From Bacteroidota bacterium (GTDB lineage Bacteria; Bacteroidota; Rhodothermia; Rhodothermales; Rubricoccaceae): a DNA stretch of 17,623 nucleotides. The notes beneath the pieces were generated by a model. It ran no database searches. It saw nothing but the letters and a program-made list of their open reading frames with translations, and was not told the origin of the DNA. The position numbers and the translations under genes are program-made. How positions within the stretch are numbered: position 1 is the first letter of the stretch; each line of letters begins with the position of its first letter. Shown in pieces: positions 7,836-15,509 of this stretch. The DNA lies in contig JADFLK010000006.1 of assembly GCA_022564455.1 (NCBI GenBank), positions 1 through 17,623 on the forward strand. Reading direction: 5' to 3'.

Positions 7836-9143
7836 CTATATCCGAACCAGCTCAACGCGCCGGTTTTGTTGGCGGCCTTCCGGCGTTGCGTTGTCTGCGG
7901 AAGGCTGCGTCTGGCCGAATCCAGCAGCTTCCAGCCGACCTCCATCGATACCCTGCTGGACCAGGTAGTTGCGAATGGCTCCGGCACGCTGCTCGGAAAG
8001 TGTCCGGTTCGTTTCCGCGGAGCCCGTGTTATCGGTATGCCCCTCAATACGTAGGCGTAGATCCGGGTGCTGCTGCAGCATGTAAATGATCTCCTGAAGG
8101 GTTGGCGTTGACTCCGGGCGGATCGCGGCCGAGGCCGTCGCGAAATATATTCCATGCGTAGCCACGCGCCCGTTTGCCTCAAGGTCGGCGTAGAGATCCC
8201 GCCCGCCCGCTGCTATCCGGATCGGGCCGAGATACATCGGGTTTTCCTCGCTCGCCATGTAGATGTTGATCAGCTGAAGAGCCTCGGAACGGGGAAGCAC
8301 GGCGTTCGGGATGTTTGAGGTCCGGTTTTCGCCGACATACGTTTTTGCGTACTCACCATCCACCATGATCCGGATCGGTACGAGGCTCTCGTTGATCCGA
8401 GCGTCTTTCTCAAAACTCTCCGACAAGCCCTGATTTCGGTTGGCAACGACGCCAGTTCCATGAATGCCGGCTATACGGAAATAGTTGTAGTCTACGCTGT
8501 TGTAGAAGCTCTGCGTAGGCTGGGTTAGCAAGACGAATTGTTGGTTGCCGTGGGGGAAATAGACCTCCGTTTCGATAGTGAAGCGCTCCGGAAGCTCCTC
8601 CGGAAGCGGTATCAGGAGGGCTGCGTGCCGCGGGCCCGTGTTGCGGAGCAGCCTGCGGCCCTGCCATTCGGCGATCTCCCAATTGCCGTTCATAAATTCG
8701 AGCCGGCGGGGGAAGTCGCCGACGCGATCATGGGTGTAGTCCTCGTAAAAGAGAACGCGGTTTCCGGGAATGAAATCATAGTTCACCCAGACACCGGTTC
8801 CCGGTGCGGGTGGGAGGACGGCGTCGTTCGGGTTCTCAACCGGATGGCCGCCCGCATCGACGGGGTTGCCTTCTGCATCTGTGAGCACCACGTGATCGCC
8901 ACGTTGGCGCGCTTCCTCAATGCAGGCCTCATCCGTAAACGTGCATACGATGGCGTCGGAAGCAGCGCCGATCAGGCCGGTGACGGCCCGATCCGATCTG
9001 TTGCGCACTTCGCGTGATACGGCGTTTTCGGCGCCTCGTTCGGCCGCCTCGCGGATGCGCCCGAAAATGCCCTGGGAGGATGCGGCGTCCACCACAAAAA
9101 GGCTCAGCAGCACTAGAATCGTAAGTCGGGAAAGGGGTTTCAT
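7836..9143 (-). CDS. OmpA-family peptidoglycan-binding envelope protein
   Basis: From the chosen start (ATG at 9143-9141) the protein has 435 residues and begins with a good signal peptide, MKPLSRLTILVLLSLFVVDA, probably cleaved near SSQ. The open frame extends 28 codons upstream, but that extension would bury the signal peptide. The first part has an amphipathic stretch (GRIREAAERGAENAVSREV). A central part of about 170 residues is strand-rich with aromatic turns (VLFYEDYTHDRVGDFP, FTIETEVYFP, YNYFRIAGIHG) and resembles concanavalin/LamG-like jelly rolls by eye. The C-terminal OmpA domain contains IEGHTDNTGSAETNRTLSEQRA, with D371 and R386 at the positions that contact diaminopimelate in the family, and ends NRRVELVRI. 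It should tether the outer membrane or a periplasmic module to the cell wall. It follows the serine hydrolase gene by 130 nt on the same strand. The function of the middle domain is unknown. Confidence 0.9.
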   Translation of the reverse strand: MKPLSRLTILVLLSLFVVDAASSQGIFGRIREAAERGAENAVSREVRNRSDRAVTGLIGAASDAIVCTFTDEACIEEARQRGDHVVLTDAEGNPVDAGGHPVENPNDAVLPPAPGTGVWVNYDFIPGNRVLFYEDYTHDRVGDFPRRLEFMNGNWEIAEWQGRRLLRNTGPRHAALLIPLPEELPERFTIETEVYFPHGNQQFVLLTQPTQSFYNSVDYNYFRIAGIHGTGVVANRNQGLSESFEKDARINESLVPIRIMVDGEYAKTYVGENRTSNIPNAVLPRSEALQLINIYMASEENPMYLGPIRIAAGGRDLYADLEANGRVATHGIYFATASAAIRPESTPTLQEIIYMLQQHPDLRLRIEGHTDNTGSAETNRTLSEQRAGAIRNYLVQQGIDGGRLEAAGFGQTQPSADNATPEGRQQNRRVELVRI

Positions 9144-9273
9144 GATGGTTCTCGTTGTTTGAGAGGGGTTCTCCTGGACATACCGGAATGGCGGTGTGCA
9201 GGGGACACGCCGTGGAAGAAGTCTCAATTCAGCGTCGGCCAGCCGAGGATCGGACTAGTCGGTAGGGTCCTGG

Positions 9274-11997
9274 CTAGGGGTAGAGGGCGTCGAAGCGGCT
9301 CTTGAGTTCGCGGGTGAAAAGGGTCGCATCGTCGCCGTCGCCGGTCATGAGGAGAATGAGGCCGATGTCGCGCTGGGGCCAGCCGTAGATGTGGGCCCGG
9401 AAGCCGTTGTGCGTGCCGCGGTGCCAGAACCTCTCGTTGTTAGCGCCGCTATTGCGCACCTGCATCGTCAGCCCAAACGTGCCCGGCGAGATGCATTGCT
9501 GCTCGACCAGCGACGAACCACTCGTGCCGTCGCGCTTGAGCATCCGGTTCACGGTCTCATCTCGGAGCACCCGGCGCCCGGCGTACTCGCCGCCCTGGTT
9601 CAGCATGATTACAAACCGAGCGAGGTCCATCACCGTCGACGTGAGTGAAGCGGCGGCCTGGTTGGGGTAGGCCTTTACTGGACAGGTACCGCCACAGTCG
9701 CGATCGGTGTCATTCTCGTCGACATCGTAGCCGCGGGCGTAGTTGGACCGGTCGGGGCGGGGGGTGTCGAACGTGCTGTGGATCATCTCGAGGTCGCTGA
9801 GGAGCCGGCGCATGTGCGCATTGAAGCCGCTGTCGGCGTGCACCTCGATGAGGGCCTGGACCAGGAGGAGGTTGGCGCCTGAGTAGTCCGAGGCATTGCC
9901 GGACACACCGTTCCGCACCACCTTCTTGTCCTCGCTTGCCGGGTCGAGTCCGAATATCATCTGGTTCAGCGACGGGTGCTCTTCGCCGAGCCCGAACGAC
10001 TGGGCGCCGGAACCCCCGTCCTTGTGGTCCAAGCCGGCACAGTGGCTGAGTAGGCGCGCGAGCGTGACCTCGGCGCCGGGGTCGAGCACCATGAGGTGAG
10101 AGACGTTTCGCAGCGGCACGACCGATCCGGCGAGGTCGAGAAGTACGCCGCCCCGCGTGAGTTCAAGCTTCCCATCGTCGACTAGCTGAAGGACGCCCGC
10201 GGCCGCCACCGGCTTGCCCACTGACGCGGCATCGAAGATGGTGGTGGGGTAGACGTAGCGCTCGTGATCGGTACCCCCGCGGAAGCCGTACCCTCGGGCC
10301 CACGCGATCTGGTTGTTTTCGACGACGGCGATGGCGAGACCGCGGATATCGTACGCATCCATGCGCGCCCAGATGCTGCCACTGCTCGGTCCCATGAAGC
10401 GTTCCATGTTATCGGCGTTCGTCATCGGCGCGGGTTCGGGCTGGTTCGATACGATGCCCCAGCGGCTGCCGCCGGGGCGGGAGTCGAGCACGACGTGATC
10501 AATCCGTCGGTCCTCGTCGGTCCGGTAGCGGTGGAGATCCTGGAACAGGCTTAGAGGCACGCCGTCGGTGGCGAACCAATCGCCGGCGACGACCGCCCAT
10601 GCGCCGCCTCCGCTGAATGCCACGTCGTGGATGGGACGCTGACCCGTTCGTGCGGCCGCTACGGCGGAGACGAAGCCATCGGGGATGACGAGACCGAACG
10701 TGAACACCTCGCCGTCGGAGGCCATCGCGACGCTTTCGGCGTCGGGGGCGAAGGCGAAGGCAGCGATGCGGCGGCCGTCACCCTGGAGGCGGCGCACCCA
10801 GTCGGCTGCGGCCTCCGGGACGCCCGAGCGGCGCATCCAGTCCTCCGCGATGACGACCCAGCGCCCGCCGGAACCGAATGCCACTACGTCTATCTCGCGG
10901 CCGGAGGCGATGTAGCCGTCAATGTGCTCGCGGATGCCGGTGGAGAAGCCGCCGCTGTAGCAAGGGATATTATCCGCCACGACCACCCACTCGTCGTCGG
11001 GTGCAATGGCGAGCGTCTGGATCGTTACGTCTGCCCGTTTCACGGCGCGCAGCGCGTCGAGGAATTCGGGCGGCATCGAAGTGGAGGCCGTCGTCCACAC
11101 GTCTGCAGCGGGCACCGTCCCCGACGTGTTCCACGTGCAGGCGGTGGTGGCCGTGGGCTCTCCCGTGCGCTCCCAGGTCTGGTCGTTGCCCAGTCCGTTG
11201 TAGAGAACGTCAATATCTAGCCGATTCGAGCCGTCGAACGCCAGCCGAGCGTCATAGTAGCGGTCGTTGCTGCCCAACACATCGAGGGATCCATCACTCG
11301 AGATCCCCTGCCAGATAAGGTCGCCCTCTCGCCAGGCCCCTCGATCGGCTGTCTCGGGAACGTAGGTGAGCGTCGCCTGGTCTCCACTGACCTGGATGCG
11401 CATTCTGTCATGGGGATCGTAGTTGTTTCCGATCCGAACCCACTCACCTTCGAGCGACGTGCCGTTGATTTCGACGGGCGCCCCCGCCACCGGACCAGCA
11501 CCGGGTTCGATCCAACCGAAGAACCGGCTCACATCGCCAAGGTCGACGAGTGTCTGTTGTGTGAACTCATCTTCAGAGGGATAGGTAAGCGTGTGCTCGT
11601 TGCCATCCGCCGTAATGTGGAAACGGTACCGGCGGCGCGCGTTACACCCGAACGTGAGCGAGTAGTCGCGCTCAAACGTGTCCCCGGGACGCAGCGTAAC
11701 CGTTCCCGGATCGGGGCCGTCCCCTCCCCATTCTCCGCGCCCTCGGGCGATGGCCGCCCACCACCCGACCCGCGTCCGGACCTGGCTTTCGCGAAAATCG
11801 ATGGTGATCTCGTCAGTTGCTCCGCCATGGCGTCCGCGGAAGGTGATATCGCACAAGACGTTTGAGTCGACGGTCTCCAATTCGAGTCGATGTTCGTCTG
11901 ACGCATCAAGAGGGGCATTCTCCGGGTTAAACCCAGCAATGCCGACGACTACAAGAAGAAGGACTCCGATGACGGTAGGGCGGAGGGGGAGGTACAT
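9274..11997 (-). CDS. Exported class C beta-lactamase-type serine hydrolase with N-terminal repeat domains
   Basis: This protein has 907 residues from the ATG at 11997. A GTG at 12024, preceded closely by GAAGG, would add nine residues. The N terminus MYLPLRPTVIGVLLLVVVG is a signal peptide or membrane anchor. Residues about 40-170 are strand-rich with a Cys pair. Residues about 180-285 resemble a lipocalin-like strand domain (LEGEWVRIGNN, YYDARLAFDG). Residues 308-517 hold five repeats of 43-46 residues marked by WVVVADN, WVVIAEDW, VAMASDGE, WAVVAGDW and WGIVSN. The C-terminal domain is PF00144-like: S592-V-G-K595 is the nucleophile motif, Y705-S-G stands where Tyr-x-Asn is usual, and H859-R-G is the third motif. 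Related enzymes are esterases, DD-peptidases and penicillin-binding-like hydrolases. The Asn-to-Gly change in motif two may alter activity. Substrate is unknown; antibiotic hydrolysis should not be assumed. Confidence 0.85.
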   Translation of the reverse strand: MYLPLRPTVIGVLLLVVVGIAGFNPENAPLDASDEHRLELETVDSNVLCDITFRGRHGGATDEITIDFRESQVRTRVGWWAAIARGRGEWGGDGPDPGTVTLRPGDTFERDYSLTFGCNARRRYRFHITADGNEHTLTYPSEDEFTQQTLVDLGDVSRFFGWIEPGAGPVAGAPVEINGTSLEGEWVRIGNNYDPHDRMRIQVSGDQATLTYVPETADRGAWREGDLIWQGISSDGSLDVLGSNDRYYDARLAFDGSNRLDIDVLYNGLGNDQTWERTGEPTATTACTWNTSGTVPAADVWTTASTSMPPEFLDALRAVKRADVTIQTLAIAPDDEWVVVADNIPCYSGGFSTGIREHIDGYIASGREIDVVAFGSGGRWVVIAEDWMRRSGVPEAAADWVRRLQGDGRRIAAFAFAPDAESVAMASDGEVFTFGLVIPDGFVSAVAAARTGQRPIHDVAFSGGGAWAVVAGDWFATDGVPLSLFQDLHRYRTDEDRRIDHVVLDSRPGGSRWGIVSNQPEPAPMTNADNMERFMGPSSGSIWARMDAYDIRGLAIAVVENNQIAWARGYGFRGGTDHERYVYPTTIFDAASVGKPVAAAGVLQLVDDGKLELTRGGVLLDLAGSVVPLRNVSHLMVLDPGAEVTLARLLSHCAGLDHKDGGSGAQSFGLGEEHPSLNQMIFGLDPASEDKKVVRNGVSGNASDYSGANLLLVQALIEVHADSGFNAHMRRLLSDLEMIHSTFDTPRPDRSNYARGYDVDENDTDRDCGGTCPVKAYPNQAAASLTSTVMDLARFVIMLNQGGEYAGRRVLRDETVNRMLKRDGTSGSSLVEQQCISPGTFGLTMQVRNSGANNERFWHRGTHNGFRAHIYGWPQRDIGLILLMTGDGDDATLFTRELKSRFDALYP

Positions 11998-12137
11998 GAA
12001 TCCGGAGGAAGGAGAGGAAAGCACTTGCCTTCGTTACGGGGATACGCACGCCTGGAGGACATCCCGTTTGTTATTTCGCCCCTCGCTTCGTTGATTGGGC
12101 TTCAAACCCATCGGTTCCCACTAGCAATACGCTCGCA
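11998..12137. promoter_or_regulatory. Divergent promoter region between the serine hydrolase and the sigma factor
   Basis: About 110-140 nt separate the two divergent starts, so both promoters must lie here or just inside. I could not pick out a convincing -35/-10 pair or a Bacteroidota-type TTTG/TAnnTTTG pair. A GAAGG on the minus strand just before the GTG at 12024 is the only clear translation signal. Shared control of the two genes is possible but not shown. Confidence 0.4.
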
Positions 12138-12749
12138 ATGCCCAATGCTGATCCAGCTTCCGGTACGGACGGCGAAGTAACACGCCTCCTGAGCGACCTT
12201 CAGCGTGGCGAGCCGGTTTCGGATGCATTGTTTCGGCGGGTCTATGACGAGCTGCATCAACTCGCACGGCATCACCGGCGGCGCTGGAAGGGCAACGAGA
12301 CGCTGAATACGACGGCAATTGTCCACGAGGCCTACCTGAAGCTGGTTGGTGGAAGCGGCGACTACGCGAGCCGAAAGCACTTTATGGCCGTGGCCTCCAA
12401 GGCCATGCGGCACCTGCTGATCACGTACGCCGAGCGACAGTCCGCCGAGAAGCGTGGTGGAGGCGAGGCAATGCTTCCCCTCGATGAAGCCCTTATCGTA
12501 CCTGAACAGCAATCAGACGAACTGCTTGCCCTCGAAGAAGCACTAAAACGACTGGAGCACTTCGACCCGCGCGCCGCAGAGGTGGTGGAGTGCCGCTTCT
12601 TTGGTGGGCTAGACGCCGAAGAGACGGCGGAGGCGCTTGGCGTGAGCCGCCGAACCGTTACCCGAGATTGGGCAGTGGCGCGAGCGTGGCTATTCGCCGA
12701 GCTTTCTGAAGGCCCAGGCGCCCGCCTTCTGCACGATGCCGACGGCTAG
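12138..12749 (+). CDS. ECF-type RNA polymerase sigma factor (TIGR02999-like)
   Basis: This 203-residue sigma factor has the two domains of the ECF family. Sigma-2 lies around residues 27-105 and includes LFRRVYDELHQLARHHRRRW, NTTAIVHEAYLKLV and HFMAVASKAMRHLL, phrases typical of the TIGR02999 subfamily found in Planctomycetes, Acidobacteria and Rhodothermales. Sigma-4 lies around 126-190, with a helix-turn-helix at LDAEETAEALGVSRRTVTRDW. No membrane anti-sigma factor is next to it. The next gene on the strand is instead a membrane Ser/Thr kinase. In characterised ECF sigma/kinase pairs such as EcfP/PknT of Vibrio parahaemolyticus, phosphorylation activates the sigma factor, so similar control is a fair inference here. 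The TAG stop forms part of a CTAG that borders a repeat island. A distinct -10/-35 for its own promoter was not recognised. Confidence 0.93.
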   Translation: MPNADPASGTDGEVTRLLSDLQRGEPVSDALFRRVYDELHQLARHHRRRWKGNETLNTTAIVHEAYLKLVGGSGDYASRKHFMAVASKAMRHLLITYAERQSAEKRGGGEAMLPLDEALIVPEQQSDELLALEEALKRLEHFDPRAAEVVECRFFGGLDAEETAEALGVSRRTVTRDWAVARAWLFAELSEGPGARLLHDADG

Positions 12750-12806
12750 GAGGCTGTTGAAATACGTGCTCTGTCACCGGATTGGATCACGTGCTTCAAC
12801 AGCCTC
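12750..12806. repeat. Inverted repeat (hairpin) directly after the sigma factor stop
   Basis: Arms 12750-12768 and 12788-12806 match at 17 of 19 positions around a 19-nt loop. In RNA this would form a strong stem immediately behind the sigma factor gene and could weaken read-through into the kinase gene. No T tract follows, so it is not a classical intrinsic terminator. Confidence 0.7.
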
Positions 12807-12808
12807 GC

Positions 12809-12888
12809 AAGTACCAAATTCCAAGTATCAAATTCCAAGCGGCCTGATGAAGCACCCTTTGTGATTTGGAGTTTGGAACTTGGTACTT
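12809..12888. repeat. Central inverted repeat with internal direct repeat
   Basis: Arms 12809-12834 and 12863-12888 are imperfect inverted copies that start AAGTACCAA(A/G)TTCCAA. The left arm also contains CAAATTCCAAG twice (12815-12825 and 12829-12839). This sequence is AT-richer than its surroundings and unlike the flanking GGCTGTTGAA elements, so it looks like a second repeat family nested within them. Confidence 0.65.
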
Positions 12889-12907
12889 CAGACCCACAAT
12901 TCCCTAC

Positions 12908-12963
12908 GAGTCTGTTGAATTTCGTGCTCTGTCGTAGACCGCCCTACTTATTTCAACAGCCTC
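12908..12963. repeat. Second GGCTGTTGAA-type inverted repeat
   Basis: GAGTCTGTTGAA at 12908-12919 pairs with TTCAACAGCCTC at 12952-12963, with one mismatch. Its left 22 nt agree at 20 positions with the left part of the repeat that starts at 12750, so the two are related copies in the same orientation. Confidence 0.65.
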
Positions 12964-13019
12964 CTAGTATGGCCTCTCCTAGAAGCAATTACGGTACGGG
13001 GGAGTAGTACCACCACACC

Positions 13020-15509
13020 ATGGCCGTGCCACCCGACAGATGGATGCGAGTAAAGGTCCTCTTTGCAGAGGTCGTGGAATTGCCGCACGCCGAACGAGCC
13101 CCCTGGTTCGATGAGCATCTTGACGGAGACGCTGAACTCCGTGTGGAGATTGAACGGCTCTTGGCTGCCGAGGCAGACGCAAACCGCTATTTCGATACGC
13201 TCGGAAACAAGATTCAGGGCACAGACGATTTTGAAGCTGAGCCGCCGGAGACGATCGGGATATGGCGCGTGGTGCGAGAAGCCGGTCGCGGCGGCATGGG
13301 TCGAGTGTACGAGGCCGTTCGCGAGGATGGTCTGTTCGACCAGCGCGTCGCGATCAAAGTGGTTGAGTCTCATGCTCCTCGCCTAGTCAGGCGATTTCAG
13401 CAGGAGCGGCGGATTCTGGCGGGGTTGGAGCATCCGAACATCTGCCGCCTTCTCGACGGGGGAACGCTGGATGACGGCCGCCCCTATCTCGTCATGGAGT
13501 ATGTGGACGGCGAACCCATTACGGCCTACGCAGACCGAAACCAGTTGTCTGTCGACGAGCGCTTGATCCTTTTTGCGCAGGTGTGCGAGGCCGTCGCCTA
13601 CGCCCACCGCCATCTGATCATCCACCGCGACCTGAAGCCATCGAACGTGCTCGTTACCGACGACGGCACGGCGAAGCTGCTGGATTTTGGGATCGCCACG
13701 CTCATGGATGAGGATGGAGCGCCGAATCACGGCCTTACCCAGACGGGACGCCGGCTGCTAACCCCGCATTACGCCGCGCCCGAGCAAATTCTCGACGAGC
13801 CCATCACCACGGCAACCGATGTATACGCTCTGGGCGTCCTGCTCTATGTTCTACTCACCGGACATCGGCCGTTCGGAGCTACAGGCGGCTCTCCGTATGA
13901 GATTGAGCAGGAGGTCCTGAAAAAAGAGCCGACCGCGCCCAGCACGGCGGTCTCCAAATCGGCAGGCACGGCAACAGATCCGGGCGGCCAGGTTCTCGAT
14001 TTTACGAAACGGGGCCGCAGGCTTCGTGGGGATCTGGACCGTATCGTACTGAAAGCGCTCAGAAAGGAACCCGAAAGGCGGTACGCCTCCGTTGAGGCCT
14101 TCGCGCGAGACCTTCAGCGCCATCAGGAAGGGCTGCCCGTCGAGGCGCGTCCAGCCACGATGGGCTACCGACTCAATTCCTTTGTCAGGCGCCACCGAAC
14201 CGGCGTCCTCATCACCATCGCCGGCCTGATCCTGATCGTAGCATTCGCGTTGCTTTATACCGTTCGGATCACTGCCGAGCGCGACCGGGCGGAGTACGTC
14301 AGCGAGTTTCTCACGAACATGCTTTCGCGCGCCGACGACCCGAATACGAACACCGCGGCCCTGCTGAGCCTGCTTGCCCCGGCTGTCTCAGATGCGGAGG
14401 AGGAGTTATCGGACGAGCCGGAAGCGCAGTCTGAAGTCTTCCAGGTAGTGGGTACGCTCTACCTGCGGGCAGGGCGACCGGATGTTGCACGACGCCTGAT
14501 TCATCGCGCGCTGTCTATCAGGCAGGAATTGCATCCCTCCGGTCACGAGGATGTCGCCGCAACCCTCTATTCGCTGGGTCAGGCGTTTATCAGAGCCGAC
14601 CAAGATTCGTCGGCGTATTATTTCGAGCGCTCCACGGAGCACTACCGGTCGCTACCGGAGCGGGACCGCAGCGAGTTGGCCTGGAGCCTGCTTCAGTGGT
14701 CGCGTATGCTGCCTCTCGATCATACTGAGAAACGAGCAGTTTTCGACGACGCCATGGCGATGATGCGCCGCGTGCACGGCGATCGCGGCGCGGAAGTTGG
14801 GCATGCGTTGCACGATTATTATGTGCTCGGATTTGGTGGCGGGACCGACGAGGAGATCCAGGCGGCCTTTGAGGAGTCGATTGCCATCTATGCGGAGAAT
14901 GGAATGGAGAAACATGCCTATGCGATCCATGCGATGCATAACCTGGGGCTCATGCTCGATGGACGCGGAGAAGCGGATCGCGCTCTGGAGCTTCTCCGAC
15001 GCTCTGTTCAACTCAGCCACGATTCCATCGAACGTGGAGCGCACGGTCGTTTCACGATGGAAATCAACCTGGGGGCTACCCTGCATGAGCGCGGCTTGCT
15101 GGAAGAGGCCGATACCTATCTGGAGCGGGCGGTTGACGAAACGCTGCGCTTGCTGCCCGACAGCAGTTCAGGCATTTCTCACAGCCACTACTGGTACGGC
15201 CGCAACCTCCTTGCCCTCGGCAGGGCCGAGGAAGCAGAAGTTGCCCTTCGCACAGCATGGGAGATCCGACGGCAAAGCGACCCGCAGAGTGGCCGAGCCT
15301 TTCGCGTGCAGTCAGAGCTAGCGCTGGCGCTTTCCCATCTGCACCGAAGCCGCGAAGCCGAGACGCTGATTACGACCGCGCTGGACGGCTTGCGCGATCA
15401 TCCGTATGAGAACCGGGCGCTGGAACATGCCATAGCCATCTTTGAGGAAGCGGGCAAAGCAGATGAGGCGGTCGCCCATCGAGAGCGTTTGAGGGAGATT
15501 ATCGAATGA
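13020..15509 (+). CDS. Transmembrane Ser/Thr protein kinase with C-terminal TPR-like region
   Basis: The protein has 829 residues. The first 75 (DRWMRVKVLFAEVVELPHAERA..., RLLAAEADA) match the helical leader common in bacterial kinases of this class. The kinase domain spans about 78-380, with glycine loop EAGRGGMGRVYEA, ATP lysine K113, alpha-C Glu129, catalytic loop HRDLKPSN (D204), D222-F-G and YAAPEQ. All key residues are present, so it should be active. One membrane helix follows at about 395-415. The remainder (about 440-829) is helical with TPR-like pairs and probably sits outside the cytoplasm as sensor or scaffold. The gene follows the ECF sigma gene across a 270-nt repeat island and overlaps the next gene by ATGA. 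Control of the sigma factor is the likely role. The start has only a distant purine run (GGGGAG), but no better start is seen. Confidence 0.95.
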   Translation: MAVPPDRWMRVKVLFAEVVELPHAERAPWFDEHLDGDAELRVEIERLLAAEADANRYFDTLGNKIQGTDDFEAEPPETIGIWRVVREAGRGGMGRVYEAVREDGLFDQRVAIKVVESHAPRLVRRFQQERRILAGLEHPNICRLLDGGTLDDGRPYLVMEYVDGEPITAYADRNQLSVDERLILFAQVCEAVAYAHRHLIIHRDLKPSNVLVTDDGTAKLLDFGIATLMDEDGAPNHGLTQTGRRLLTPHYAAPEQILDEPITTATDVYALGVLLYVLLTGHRPFGATGGSPYEIEQEVLKKEPTAPSTAVSKSAGTATDPGGQVLDFTKRGRRLRGDLDRIVLKALRKEPERRYASVEAFARDLQRHQEGLPVEARPATMGYRLNSFVRRHRTGVLITIAGLILIVAFALLYTVRITAERDRAEYVSEFLTNMLSRADDPNTNTAALLSLLAPAVSDAEEELSDEPEAQSEVFQVVGTLYLRAGRPDVARRLIHRALSIRQELHPSGHEDVAATLYSLGQAFIRADQDSSAYYFERSTEHYRSLPERDRSELAWSLLQWSRMLPLDHTEKRAVFDDAMAMMRRVHGDRGAEVGHALHDYYVLGFGGGTDEEIQAAFEESIAIYAENGMEKHAYAIHAMHNLGLMLDGRGEADRALELLRRSVQLSHDSIERGAHGRFTMEINLGATLHERGLLEEADTYLERAVDETLRLLPDSSSGISHSHYWYGRNLLALGRAEEAEVALRTAWEIRRQSDPQSGRAFRVQSELALALSHLHRSREAETLITTALDGLRDHPYENRALEHAIAIFEEAGKADEAVAHRERLREIIE

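Larger units (their letters stand above)
12746..12967. repeat. Composite repeat island with 19-bp terminal inverted repeats
   Basis: The outer ends are perfect 19-bp inverted copies of CTAGGAGGCTGTTGAAATA, at 12746-12764 and 12949-12967. The outermost CTAG is a palindrome and could be a target duplication. Two sub-elements begin with GAG(G/T)CTGTTGAA and share CGTGCTCTGTC (12765-12775 and 12923-12933). A different inverted repeat lies between them. The layout suggests a non-autonomous, MITE-like element related to the ends of an IS5/IS903-type insertion sequence, duplicated or invaded by a second repeat. No transposase frame is present. The left end includes the sigma factor stop codon. Confidence 0.75.

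Noticed and set aside
9144..9273. Possible hairpins and promoter between the serine hydrolase and the OmpA-like gene
   Set aside because: Only short imperfect palindromes and no recognisable promoter boxes; nothing beyond a 130-nt spacer can be supported.
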